DNA of 64,000 nt from an uncultured Barnesiella sp. (GTDB taxonomy: Bacteria; Bacteroidota; Bacteroidia; Bacteroidales; Barnesiellaceae). The stretch spans positions 1-64,000 of the forward strand of contig CALUJQ010000006.1 of NCBI GenBank assembly GCA_944320995.1, written 5' to 3'. The notes beneath the pieces were generated by a model that saw only the letters and a list, made by a program, of their open reading frames with translations, was not told the DNA's origin and searched no databases. Every line of letters begins with the position of its first letter. Positions within the stretch are counted from its first letter, which is position 1. Both the position numbers and the translations under genes were made by a program. Shown here piece by piece: positions 46,982 through 56,452 of this stretch.

Positions 46982-48175
46982 TTATATCGCAAATCTCACC
47001 ACCTCTTTAAACAAATCTTCCCACTGATCTACCACATTCTCAACCGAGTACTTTTTAATATCTTCTCTCGCATTTCTCGACATTTGAGACAATAAATCGG
47101 GATTATCCATTAAGCGTCTTAATGCCTCCTCATATTGTTTTATAGAAAATGGCTTTATCAATATTCCATTACGGCCATCATCTATAATATCGGTCACCGA
47201 TGCAAAACTATTAAATGCAACCGGAACGGCACCACACTGCATAGCTTCTGTCAATACCATACCCCAACCTTCATAAAGGCTTGTCAAACAAAATACACTC
47301 GACTCCAATTGATAAGATAACGGATCTTGATAACCGACAAAACGAATATTGGGTATGCCTTGTGCTAAATATTCCATTCGCTCTCGCCAATATCCATTTT
47401 TATTATACCCAACAATCACAAACTCCCAGTCTGGATAATCTCGATACAATCGCCGCCATATCTTTACTGCCAATGTAGGATTCTTCTCTGTACAAAAAAG
47501 CCCTACCCAAAGCAATTGTTTTTTCTTGGGAACCGATTGCCGATCTATCTCTTCCGATTTATATGAATTTGGGTTAGGAATAGCTTTGTATTTATATTCA
47601 TAACCAGGACATATTTCAGTAATATCAAGAAAATATTTTTTTGAAAGCGTACAAACACAGTCTGTACTTGGGAGCATCATCTTGTAATGTTCAATACGAC
47701 TTTTCTTGAATCTATATTTAATTCGAGGATATAAAATCAGCCGAGCAATCCTTTTTAATTTTTCTATTCTAGAATTATTTCTAAGTGGATACAACTCTTT
47801 CCAAAGATGTTTATACGAAACCCATGGTGTTGTATGAATTACAGATATTACTTTTATTGCAGGATTTCCTGTATTTACCCATAAACGAGTATCCTCAAAG
47901 TTTCCACTCTGATTGATTACAATATCTATTTTATTCTCTTTCAAATACCGATGATAGGCCTCTATATTCTCTTTCGAGAGACACTCTTGTGAAGGTAAAT
48001 ATGTCAGGGGAGCTGGATAATCATATTCATGCATAACAGTTATGCCGCACTTATATATCAAATAATATACATTATACCCTCTCTTAATAAGTTCGAGCGT
48101 CAATTCATGTGTAACCCTTCCTATACCACCTTTATTGGGATGAAAAGGAGTTATATATGCAAATAAGATATTCAT
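46982..48175 (-). CDS. Glycosyltransferase family 4
   Basis: 397 residues. NILFAYITPFHPNKGGIGRVTHELTLEL at the start is the acceptor-side glycine loop; LLWVGLFCTEKNPTLAVKIW and the E-x7-E motif LYEGWGMVLTEAMQCG form the donor domain. It overlaps the GT2 gene at 48172 by the ATGA pattern. AT-rich. Specificity unknown. Confidence 0.9.
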   Translation of the reverse strand: MNILFAYITPFHPNKGGIGRVTHELTLELIKRGYNVYYLIYKCGITVMHEYDYPAPLTYLPSQECLSKENIEAYHRYLKENKIDIVINQSGNFEDTRLWVNTGNPAIKVISVIHTTPWVSYKHLWKELYPLRNNSRIEKLKRIARLILYPRIKYRFKKSRIEHYKMMLPSTDCVCTLSKKYFLDITEICPGYEYKYKAIPNPNSYKSEEIDRQSVPKKKQLLWVGLFCTEKNPTLAVKIWRRLYRDYPDWEFVIVGYNKNGYWRERMEYLAQGIPNIRFVGYQDPLSYQLESSVFCLTSLYEGWGMVLTEAMQCGAVPVAFNSFASVTDIIDDGRNGILIKPFSIKQYEEALRRLMDNPDLLSQMSRNAREDIKKYSVENVVDQWEDLFKEVVRFAI

Positions 48176-49179
48176 TTCTTATTTATTAATTTAAATACAT
48201 TTATTCGCGTTTTCCTCCAAACATAAATCCAAGGAATAATCTTTTTCACTTTTATTTTATTCGTCAAAGAATAAAGCATTCGATCCGTTTTTATCAAATG
48301 ATCCAACTGTCTCAATTTATATTTACTTTCCGGTTTATTTCCACTATACAAAGGTGATAATAGTAACATATATGCCCACTCAATACGATCGACAACAGAT
48401 TTCAAAATACAATGGAATAGAGGTTGTGAAAAAGATTTTTTATAATCTATCCAAAACTTTACTGTTTTTTTGCAAACTTCTAAATAGTCATCTATATGAG
48501 CATTATAACCCTCAATTGAGATACTTTGGCCTTCTCGTCCGATAAAATATTGATAAATATTAAGCGTTGAAAGATATACCGTATTTACATGAATCAATGG
48601 CGTAATAATATAATCCAAATCACCATAAAACCGATCGCAGACTCTAAATCCCGAATTTTTTAATAGCGAGGTTCTATATGTAATTGAATGAATGGGAGCC
48701 CCCATGCAATAATTATTCTGAATCAAATAATCATCTATCTGCATTTCTTTTCCACAAAAATTCTCCGGATAGATTTTTTCTCTAACAAATCCCTCTTGAT
48801 TAACTTCAGAAAGGGAAGTCAATACCATATCTACATCCAATTGTTTAAGGAGATTTATAAACTCGTCTAAATTGTGACTGTCAAACCAATCATCAGAATC
48901 CAAAGTTTTCAAGTATTTCCCGGTAGCCTCATCGATACCCCGGTTTATTCCGGTACCCCATCCGCCATTGGGTTTATCAATTACACGAACACTTTGAGGA
49001 TATTTTACAGCAAACGTTTGCGCAAGTTCAAGAGTCCGATCTTTTGAACCGTCATTCACGACAATAATCTCTAAATCATCAATCCCTCTTATATTCACAG
49101 TCACACTCTCCAAACAACGGATAATGTACTGTTCCATATTATAAGCAGGAATAACAATAGTCAATATCTTATCATTCAT
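48172..49179 (-). CDS. Glycosyltransferase family 2
   Basis: 335 residues. GT-A fold with LTIVIPAYNMEQYIIRCLESV, IVVNDGSKDRT, GWGTGINRGIDEATG and the metal motif TLDSDDWF near residue 97. No transmembrane helix, so it acts in the cytoplasm on a growing lipid-linked unit. It lies 5 nt downstream of glf, which could suggest a galactofuranosyltransferase, but that is only context. Confidence 0.92.
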   Translation of the reverse strand: MNDKILTIVIPAYNMEQYIIRCLESVTVNIRGIDDLEIIVVNDGSKDRTLELAQTFAVKYPQSVRVIDKPNGGWGTGINRGIDEATGKYLKTLDSDDWFDSHNLDEFINLLKQLDVDMVLTSLSEVNQEGFVREKIYPENFCGKEMQIDDYLIQNNYCMGAPIHSITYRTSLLKNSGFRVCDRFYGDLDYIITPLIHVNTVYLSTLNIYQYFIGREGQSISIEGYNAHIDDYLEVCKKTVKFWIDYKKSFSQPLFHCILKSVVDRIEWAYMLLLSPLYSGNKPESKYKLRQLDHLIKTDRMLYSLTNKIKVKKIIPWIYVWRKTRINVFKLINKK

Positions 49180-49184
49180 CGCAT

Positions 49185-50333
49185 TTATTCTTTTACCAAC
49201 GAATTTACATCATGGAATGCTTTTTCTATCACGGGCGCCATATCATAATATTTATATTCGGCCAAGCGCCCACCAAAGTGAACATTCGTCTCACGATCGG
49301 CCAAAATTCTATATTTCTCATATATAGCATTGTTCCTTTCATCATTAACGGGATAATAAGGCTCCATGCCCGGCTGCCATTCTGTAGAAGACTCTTTTGT
49401 AACAACCGTTTTATGAATTGAATCAACATCTGCACCAAACATTTCAAAGTGCTTATGTTCAATTACACGAGTATATGGCACGTCTTTTTCGGTATAATTT
49501 ATTACGGCATTCCCTTGATAATTGGAGATATTGAGGAGTTCTGTCTCAAAATGCACTGTCCTATATTGTAAATGACCAAATTGATAATTGTAATATTGAT
49601 CGATTGGCCCCGTATAGACAACCTTATCGGCTATCGACTCCCAATATGCACGATCCTCAAAAAAATCGACATTCACTTTTGTTTCTATTCCAGTTAGAAG
49701 ACCATCAATCAAACGATTATAACCTCCGACAGGGATACCTTGATATTTGTCATTAAAATAATTATTGTCAAATGTCAACCGCACAGGCAATCGTTTAATT
49801 ATAAACGACGGAAGGTCAACACATTTACGCCCCCATTGCTTTTCGGTATAACCTTTAATCAACTTCTCATAAATATCTTTCCCGACTAACAATAAAGCTT
49901 GTTCTTCCAAATTCCGAGGCGAAGAATATCCCCTACTTCGCATATCATCGAGAGCCTTCTGTCGTTGTTCATTAATAATTAATTGAGCTTCACCGGGAGT
50001 TTTTACCTTCCACATCTGATAAAATGTATTCATATTAAAAGGTAAATTATAAAGTTCTCCTTTATAATTGGCAATAGGTGAATTTGTATAACGGTTAAAA
50101 GGGACTATTGCGTTCACAAAGTCCCAAACCTCTTTATTTGAAGTATGGAATATATGTGCGCCATATTTATGAACATTTATACCCTCTATATTTTCACAAT
50201 ATATATTCCCTCCTCGATGCTCTCTTTTTTCAATCACAAGACATCGAAGGCCTCGCCGCGTCGCCTCATAAGCAAACGTAGCCCCATACAAGCCTGCGCC
50301 AACAATAAGAAAGTGATATTGTTTTATGTTCAT
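49185..50333 (-). CDS. glf: UDP-galactopyranose mutase
   Basis: 382 residues, typical length. It converts UDP-galactopyranose to UDP-galactofuranose with reduced FAD. The FAD-binding start FLIVGAGLYGATFAYEATRRG, EKREHRGGNIY and the substrate region HKYGAHIFHTSNKEVW are diagnostic; a later NYTEKDVPYTRVIEHKHFE and the C-terminal VHFGGRLAEYKYYDM complete the family pattern. It predicts galactofuranose in the glycan. Confidence 0.96.
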   Translation of the reverse strand: MNIKQYHFLIVGAGLYGATFAYEATRRGLRCLVIEKREHRGGNIYCENIEGINVHKYGAHIFHTSNKEVWDFVNAIVPFNRYTNSPIANYKGELYNLPFNMNTFYQMWKVKTPGEAQLIINEQRQKALDDMRSRGYSSPRNLEEQALLLVGKDIYEKLIKGYTEKQWGRKCVDLPSFIIKRLPVRLTFDNNYFNDKYQGIPVGGYNRLIDGLLTGIETKVNVDFFEDRAYWESIADKVVYTGPIDQYYNYQFGHLQYRTVHFETELLNISNYQGNAVINYTEKDVPYTRVIEHKHFEMFGADVDSIHKTVVTKESSTEWQPGMEPYYPVNDERNNAIYEKYRILADRETNVHFGGRLAEYKYYDMAPVIEKAFHDVNSLVKE

Positions 50334-50334
50334 T

Positions 50335-51303
50335 TCAATATTTATTTAAGAAAAGAACTCTTACTAAAAGCCATTTGATACGCGCGGCACTTAATGGGGA
50401 CAAAATCCTTGATAATTTTACCATTCTCTGCACTTGGCTTTTAGACCTCATACAATCTTTATTCTGTTCTAAATCCTTAAGATACGATTTCAACTCTTCA
50501 CTCTTTCCACAAAATGACCATGCATTAATACAAGCTTTTACGGCATTATTCCAAGATGCTAATACATTTACTCGATATTCTAAACGAACCTTATATAATT
50601 CATAAGCACTCCGCGCTACATCCAAACATTTTGCAGGAGTATATTCCGAATGACAAGCAGATTCGTCATTCCATATATATCTATATTCTCCCACCGTAGA
50701 GATAAAGAATTTTTGTATCTTTTTAAATACTATAGGCAACATAATCATATCCTCACAGAAACGCAAATCTGTACGGAGTCGAATATTCTCCCATATCTCT
50801 TTTTTATAGATTTTTCCACATAATCCACCAGGGATTATAGCATTTTCTCCCAATAATGCATTCATTAAATTATCCAATCCCTCTACTACATGTTCATGAG
50901 TAGGATAATTATACCATATTTTTCGCTCATTTCCCCGTATCCCAATTTCGGGATATTGTAAAATATCTACATCGGGCAGACTATTTAAAATCTCAATATT
51001 TTGTATAAAAGTATTTGGTGCTATCTCATCATCGGCATCTACAAATGTTATGTATTTACCTCTCACATGATCAAGACCCATATTACGTGCAGAATTTGGT
51101 CCTCCATTTACTTTATGTATAACTTTTACTCTCTTATCTTTTTCTGCATATTCATCACAAATACTTCCACTTTTATCAGAACTTCCATCATTTACAAGGA
51201 GCAACTCCATAGAAATATTTTGGTTCAAAATCGAATCAATACATCTATGTAAAAACTTCTCTGCATTATAGACTGGAACTATTACCGATAATTCAATATT
51301 CAT
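50335..51303 (-). CDS. Glycosyltransferase family 2 (paralogue of the next upstream gene)
   Basis: 322 residues. SVIVPVYNAEKFLHRCIDSIL, LLVNDGSSDKSGSICDEYAEKD and the DXD-type VDADDE are present, and DILQYPEIG in the middle and EYTPAKCLD late in the protein recur at equivalent places in the gene product of 51416-52423. The two thus seem to descend from one duplication. It ends 1 nt before the glf start. Specificity unknown. Confidence 0.9.
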   Translation of the reverse strand: MNIELSVIVPVYNAEKFLHRCIDSILNQNISMELLLVNDGSSDKSGSICDEYAEKDKRVKVIHKVNGGPNSARNMGLDHVRGKYITFVDADDEIAPNTFIQNIEILNSLPDVDILQYPEIGIRGNERKIWYNYPTHEHVVEGLDNLMNALLGENAIIPGGLCGKIYKKEIWENIRLRTDLRFCEDMIMLPIVFKKIQKFFISTVGEYRYIWNDESACHSEYTPAKCLDVARSAYELYKVRLEYRVNVLASWNNAVKACINAWSFCGKSEELKSYLKDLEQNKDCMRSKSQVQRMVKLSRILSPLSAARIKWLLVRVLFLNKY

Positions 51304-51415
51304 ATTGCCAAATATTACTGATTATTTATACACAATTTTTACTAATTAGACTTTTAGTCCATACAGACTGTAAGGAAAAATTTACCAAAATGCTCTTTCC
51401 ATTATATTATCAAAT

Positions 51416-52423
51416 CTAAGAACCTTTCTGAAAAAGTTTATTTGTCATACTTATCCTTATCAAAATAAACTGCACATAAAAAATAGAATATACATGCAGG
51501 CCCAATATTTTTATACACAAATACCACAATATGTCTTTAAAACTATTTCCTTGTTTTATATACTTCCATTGAGGTATGTGCTGTTTTATAAAAGAAAACT
51601 GCTTTTTGAGTTCTATCTTTCCCTTATACGCTATTAAAGTATTCAAATATTCTCTATATAAAAAGAGAAAATAATTAGACTTGGCAGAATCCACATTTTC
51701 CAATGTACACAAAAAAATAAAGTGTTTCAATTTACAGTTAAATGAATCTAAACATTTTTTAGGTGTATATTCAACTGTTGCCGCATTTTCTCGATAGAAA
51801 TAATCATAATGTCCTAACTCCGATATATATAAGCATTTGATAATTTTAACAAAATCAACAATACAAAAAGCATCTTCCGCAAGGTGCATCCCTTCAGGAA
51901 AACGAACCTGTTCAAATATATATCTCTTAAAAATTTTATCCCAAACATATCCACGGATTAATGTCCCTGTATACCAATTTAAAAATAAATCTCTTTCTCC
52001 CACTATATATTGAGATGACGGTATTGATTTAGAAATTTTATTGTTTTTAGATACTGAAAAAACGGGATATTGTAAAATATCTATTTGCAAATCTTTTTTT
52101 ATAATATCTATATTTTCTTCATATGTAGTATTTGTCCCTATTCGATCATCTGAATCTAAAAATGTTATATATTCTCCTCTTGCAATATCTACCCCCCTAT
52201 TTCGAGCAGCGGAAACACCTTTATTCGGCTGGTGAAGAACAACTATTCGACTATCTTTTTGACCATATTCATCACAAATTTCACCACTCTTGTCAAGAGA
52301 ACCATCATCCACCAATATCAGTTCAAAATCGGTAAATGTCTGTGACAAAACACTATCTATACAACGAGGAAGATATTCTTCCACATTATATACCGGAACA
52401 ATTATACTTAATAATGGATTCAT
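51416..52423 (-). CDS. Glycosyltransferase family 2
   Basis: 335 residues from the ATG at 52423, which follows a GGAGGA ribosome-binding site and overlaps the flippase stop as ATGA. A longer frame with 42 extra residues exists but would lie inside the flippase gene and lacks family similarity. LLSIIVPVYNVEEYLPRCIDSVL, LVDDGSLDKSGEICDEYG and the metal motif FLDSDDR are clear. DILQYPVFS and EYTPKKCLD match its downstream paralogue. The 112-nt gap before the next gene (51304-51415) shows no clear element. Confidence 0.9.
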   Translation of the reverse strand: MNPLLSIIVPVYNVEEYLPRCIDSVLSQTFTDFELILVDDGSLDKSGEICDEYGQKDSRIVVLHQPNKGVSAARNRGVDIARGEYITFLDSDDRIGTNTTYEENIDIIKKDLQIDILQYPVFSVSKNNKISKSIPSSQYIVGERDLFLNWYTGTLIRGYVWDKIFKRYIFEQVRFPEGMHLAEDAFCIVDFVKIIKCLYISELGHYDYFYRENAATVEYTPKKCLDSFNCKLKHFIFLCTLENVDSAKSNYFLFLYREYLNTLIAYKGKIELKKQFSFIKQHIPQWKYIKQGNSFKDILWYLCIKILGLHVYSIFYVQFILIRISMTNKLFQKGS

Positions 52424-53964
52424 TTCCTCCGTTTGATTATTCGGTTTACAAAACTTTTCATTCCTTTCGTTCCTATATAAAGTAAAAATAGATAAACCAA
52501 AGAAAAAACTCCTGTTACAATAGTTGCATATAAAATCCAATAAAACCAACTTCTAAATGGACAGGCTGGATCTATAATAAAATCTATCCCAAAACTTACT
52601 AAAAAGAATGATATTATCATAAGACAAACATATAATAATATACCTTTCCAATATTTCCACACAGATAATTTAAATCCCTTAGAAAAGAGGAAATAAGGCT
52701 TCCAAATTCCAACTACAATTATCAAACTAATTATCCCTCCCGATAACACGCCTTCTAATCCCCAAAAGAAACCTCCCATTATTGCCACTACAATATAAAT
52801 AATAGACTCAGCAACCGGGGCCCATGTATCATAAAATAATCCATAGCCATATAAAAATTGATCCGTAGCGCCTCGTGTCATTCCTATAAAGAAACTCAGC
52901 AGCAACAATATTAAGACTGAATTGGAAAGTACATATTGAGATCCAATCCAAAGAGTAATAAATGACGGTAAAAGTTGATATATTGCAAATATTAAAATTC
53001 CCGTAGCAAAAAAACGGACAGATATTAATTCCCAAAATATCTGTTCTATTTTTTTCTTATTACCCTCAGCAATTAAATTCCCAACTCCTGCCCCTGTACT
53101 ACTTAACAAATTATTCAATAGTTGGCCTAATTTATCCGTGATAATAGTATAGTTTCCATAATAAGCTACCGTTTGCAACGAAACAAAGGCATAAATGAGA
53201 AATGGAGTAGTTTGCCACTGAGTGAAAGCTCCTATCTTATGCACAAACAACTGCTTGGTATATTTCATCACCTCGGGATATTTCTTGAACAGTCGTTTGC
53301 CCAAGCGGACTTCACTGCGAAGCCATGGATAGACTTGATTGATTTTCCAATTGAGGATAAAAGAATAAATAATACCAAATATCAACTCTATGGCTACCCA
53401 CAGATAGTAACTACCGGTATAGTAGGCACTCGCCATCTGAACAAGAACTTTTATAATATTCCCTGTTTGAAAATAGGCGGTGACTACATAATTCTTTTGA
53501 TCGGCTCCTAAAAGGGTTTGTTTATAATTGGCAAAATAGCCGATTAGCGAAGAGGTTAGAAATCCGAAATAGGCAAAGAAGATAACACCCATTTCGAATT
53601 GGGTATTGGGGAATATCAATGGGAGAAAGCAGGCAAGAACAAGGCCAGCGCCCAAAATAATAAAACCTATCCACCGGTAGAGATAGCCAAATACGGATAT
53701 TATCTCGTTTATTTTTTCCTCGTTATGTTCAAACAAGGGTTTGTATAATACATATCCGATGGCACTACCGATACCCAATTCGGCCAAGTTCAAAAAACCG
53801 AGGAGGTTTTGCAGGGTTCCGGTGAGACCTACAAAATCGGCGCCAAGCGTATCGAGAAATATCTTTCGGGAAAAGAAAGAGAGTATTAGGGTCAAAAAAT
53901 AGAATATGAGGTTGACTCTCGCATTCAATAGTGATTTTTTAACCCGCGATTCTTGTTGAGGCAT
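52420..53964 (-). CDS. Polysaccharide flippase (Wzx-like)
   Basis: 514 residues with about fourteen transmembrane helices, the MOP/PST exporter pattern. N-terminal LNARVNLIFYFLTLILSFFSRKIFLDTLGADFVGLTGTL is typical of the Bacteroidales/Firmicutes lipopolysaccharide flippases. It moves lipid-linked repeat units to the periplasmic face for polymerisation. It lies 46 nt downstream of the tyrosine kinase and overlaps the next GT2 gene. Confidence 0.9.
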   Translation of the reverse strand: MPQQESRVKKSLLNARVNLIFYFLTLILSFFSRKIFLDTLGADFVGLTGTLQNLLGFLNLAELGIGSAIGYVLYKPLFEHNEEKINEIISVFGYLYRWIGFIILGAGLVLACFLPLIFPNTQFEMGVIFFAYFGFLTSSLIGYFANYKQTLLGADQKNYVVTAYFQTGNIIKVLVQMASAYYTGSYYLWVAIELIFGIIYSFILNWKINQVYPWLRSEVRLGKRLFKKYPEVMKYTKQLFVHKIGAFTQWQTTPFLIYAFVSLQTVAYYGNYTIITDKLGQLLNNLLSSTGAGVGNLIAEGNKKKIEQIFWELISVRFFATGILIFAIYQLLPSFITLWIGSQYVLSNSVLILLLLSFFIGMTRGATDQFLYGYGLFYDTWAPVAESIIYIVVAIMGGFFWGLEGVLSGGIISLIIVVGIWKPYFLFSKGFKLSVWKYWKGILLYVCLMIISFFLVSFGIDFIIDPACPFRSWFYWILYATIVTGVFSLVYLFLLYIGTKGMKSFVNRIIKRRK

Positions 53965-54010
53965 AGAAAACTATTCTCCTACTCAAAAATAGATATGACC
54001 CATAATATTA

Positions 54011-56443
54011 TCATCCCCTAAAAATTCGGGCTATTTTATGTGCCAATTTATAAACTATATTGCGTTTTTTCTTAACCGGTTCATTTCCATAGCCGTAGCC
54101 ATAACCGTAGCCATAACCGTAGCCATAACCGTAGCCATAACCATAGCCGTAACCGTATTTTTTATTTTCCATTTCGATGCCGTTGATTACGACGGTAAGG
54201 TTATTGAATTTTTTCTCCTTATAGAGTTTCTCCAATTCAGGAAGATAACGACGATCCAAAATACCATTGCGAATGACATAAACTGTGAGGTCGGCTACCC
54301 GCCCGGCAATACCGGCATCGGCTACCATCAAGGCAGGAACACAATCCAAAATGATATAGTCGTATTGTTTCTTCAACTCTTCTATCAAAAGCGGGAAACG
54401 ATCGCTCATCAATAATTCTGAGGGGTTAGGTGGAACGATACCCGCAGAGATCATATCGAACATATCATGTACATTGCTGGGCTGAATGAGACTGGAAATT
54501 TTGTCATCTTTACCCGACAACCATGTGGAGACTCCGTTTTTCGTCGTCAAATCGAGGGTCTTACTCAAAGTACGTTTACGCAAATCCATATCGAGTAAAA
54601 CGACTCTCTTATTTGTCATGGCCAAGGTTACGGCAAAATTACGAGATACAAAACTTTTCCCCTCTCCCGGCATGGTGGAGGTAAACATAATGACTCGTGC
54701 CTTGGGGGCTACAAAATCCATATTAGAACGCAACAATCTGAATGATTCCGCCACATTGCTGGTTTTATGTTCTGCTACGACAATCGGCTGTTCCTCCTTT
54801 TCGTCTTTCAATTTCGGTATTTCTCCCAAAATAGGCATCGAAGTATAGTCCTCTACGTCTTTGCGGCCTCTCACTCCGGTATTCCACAACAAGCGCAACA
54901 ATTGGATAGCCAACGGAATAATAAGTCCGACGATGAAAGCTACCATTAAAACCATTCTCCGAGCTGGAGCGACCGGAGCCGACGACCCGAACGGGGCTTC
55001 TATTACACGTATATTAGCTTCGGTAATCGCCAATTGCAAAGCATTTTCCTCCCGTTTATTCAACAAGAAGGTATATAACGATTCTTTAATGCTCTGTTGT
55101 CGAATAATCCCTAATGCCTGCTTTTCCTGTTGAGGTACCGACTCTATTTGAGTCAACGCCTGCGACTCAACCTCCCGGGCTCTTTTTACCTTCAACTTCA
55201 ACGTAGCCATATAGTTGTCCATGGAAGCTGCAAGTATATCCCGCATGGAAGCCAGATTGTTGTCCAAATCTTTTACCAACGGGTTGTTCTCCCCCGAATT
55301 GGCGGCCAATCGTTCGCGTTGCAACAACATCTCGTTATAAGTCGTTATTTGACCTTGCAACCCGCTATCTCCTACACCCGACACATTAGGAATGAGATGT
55401 TTTCCCTCTCCTCCCTTGGTTATATCACGTTGAATAGCTTGTGCAATGGCATACTCCGTTTCCAATTGTACCAATTCGTCTCTCATTTTACTGCTTTCGC
55501 TCATAAACTGAGAGGCAGTTGCGTCGATATTGACAATACGGTTTTTCTGTTTAAAATCGGTCAATTCATCTTCGACATCGCCCAACTCCTTACTAATAAT
55601 TTCCACTCGTTCATTAATAAATTGAGCGGTACTGGTAGCGATTCGGTTTTTATCCTCAATAATCGTTTCCCGATAAACCTCGATCAATGTATTCAAAATA
55701 GCCTCAGCCCGAGAAATATTCGAATCCACACAATTTATTTGTACCAGCGTCGTACGATCTCCGGCCAAAGAGGTCGAGATTGACGAATGATATATATTCG
55801 CCGCCACATTTAGATCGATACGAGATACCTCAACCGGTATATTGTAATAGGCCGGTAAACGATTAGGAACCGACTCTATGACCATACGCCCGACTGCCGA
55901 CACAATCGTATCGCCGAAAGAGAAGACCTGTCCTTTTTCGTCACTTTCGATACCGCCGGTCTTCACATGGCTAAACAAGAAACGGTTCTCGTCCAATGGC
56001 TTTATACTCATCGATACTGGAACAGTATAAGGCTCTAAGAACCTTACTCGAATAGGAGATTCGGCATACAATTGTTCATTGTGCAACCAGTTTTTTACCT
56101 GATAGAAGACATCTAAATTCAATCGTTCGACGACTTCCCGCATCAATTGGCGCGATTGCAATATATAAATTTCGTTCTCAACACCGCTTCCCGATATGCC
56201 TCCGGTCAATTCCAAAGCAGCCGACATATCATTCCCCGATTTGGTCTCGCTTTGGACCAGCATAACGGCACTCCGTTTATACAATGGGGTCTGCATAGCC
56301 AAGTAGAACCACGCAATCGATACACATGCTACAACCGACAGCACGATCCAATACCAATTATCGAATACCAACTCGACAATATCCCGTAGGGTTATTCCCC
56401 CTTCGTTTTTTTTATCGTTTTTAGTTTCTTGAATGAGTTCCAT
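54011..56443 (-). CDS. Wzz/BY-kinase: polysaccharide co-polymerase with tyrosine autokinase and a (Tyr-Gly)12 tail
   Basis: 810 residues. Residues about 17-60 form the first Wzz part with one helix (WYWIVLSVVACVSIAWFYLAM); a long periplasmic coiled-coil-rich region with a GNVR-like C-terminal part follows, then a second helix (about 505-525). The cytoplasmic BY-kinase domain has Walker A TSTMPGEGKS (Lys596), Walker A' VVLLDMDLRKRT and Walker B YIILDCVPAL. The C-terminus ends in a tail with twelve consecutive Tyr-Gly pairs (codons 54086-54157), the autophosphorylation cluster, followed by a basic helix. It controls chain length and assembly with the Wza-like protein 9 nt upstream in the transcript. 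Confidence 0.95.
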   Translation of the reverse strand: MELIQETKNDKKNEGGITLRDIVELVFDNWYWIVLSVVACVSIAWFYLAMQTPLYKRSAVMLVQSETKSGNDMSAALELTGGISGSGVENEIYILQSRQLMREVVERLNLDVFYQVKNWLHNEQLYAESPIRVRFLEPYTVPVSMSIKPLDENRFLFSHVKTGGIESDEKGQVFSFGDTIVSAVGRMVIESVPNRLPAYYNIPVEVSRIDLNVAANIYHSSISTSLAGDRTTLVQINCVDSNISRAEAILNTLIEVYRETIIEDKNRIATSTAQFINERVEIISKELGDVEDELTDFKQKNRIVNIDATASQFMSESSKMRDELVQLETEYAIAQAIQRDITKGGEGKHLIPNVSGVGDSGLQGQITTYNEMLLQRERLAANSGENNPLVKDLDNNLASMRDILAASMDNYMATLKLKVKRAREVESQALTQIESVPQQEKQALGIIRQQSIKESLYTFLLNKREENALQLAITEANIRVIEAPFGSSAPVAPARRMVLMVAFIVGLIIPLAIQLLRLLWNTGVRGRKDVEDYTSMPILGEIPKLKDEKEEQPIVVAEHKTSNVAESFRLLRSNMDFVAPKARVIMFTSTMPGEGKSFVSRNFAVTLAMTNKRVVLLDMDLRKRTLSKTLDLTTKNGVSTWLSGKDDKISSLIQPSNVHDMFDMISAGIVPPNPSELLMSDRFPLLIEELKKQYDYIILDCVPALMVADAGIAGRVADLTVYVIRNGILDRRYLPELEKLYKEKKFNNLTVVINGIEMENKKYGYGYGYGYGYGYGYGYGYGYGYGNEPVKKKRNIVYKLAHKIARIFRG
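54086..54157 (-). repeat. 12-bp tandem repeats coding for (Tyr-Gly)12
   Basis: Within the kinase gene the unit GTAGCCATAACC (plus strand) is repeated perfectly four times at 54095-54142, with partial and variant copies on both sides. Every 12-bp unit codes for Tyr-Gly-Tyr-Gly in frame, so gain or loss of a unit changes the number of tyrosines without breaking the gene. Confidence 0.93.
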
Positions 56444-56452
56444 ATATAGATA

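Noticed and set aside
52424..52549. N-terminal extension of the GT2 gene at 51416-52423
   Set aside because: It lies within the flippase gene; a ribosome-binding site and ATGA overlap support the start at 52423.
54038..54415. 125-codon plus-strand frame with Val/Ala/Ile-Thr repeats
   Set aside because: It is the antisense reading of the Tyr-Gly repeats; the minus strand carries the real kinase.
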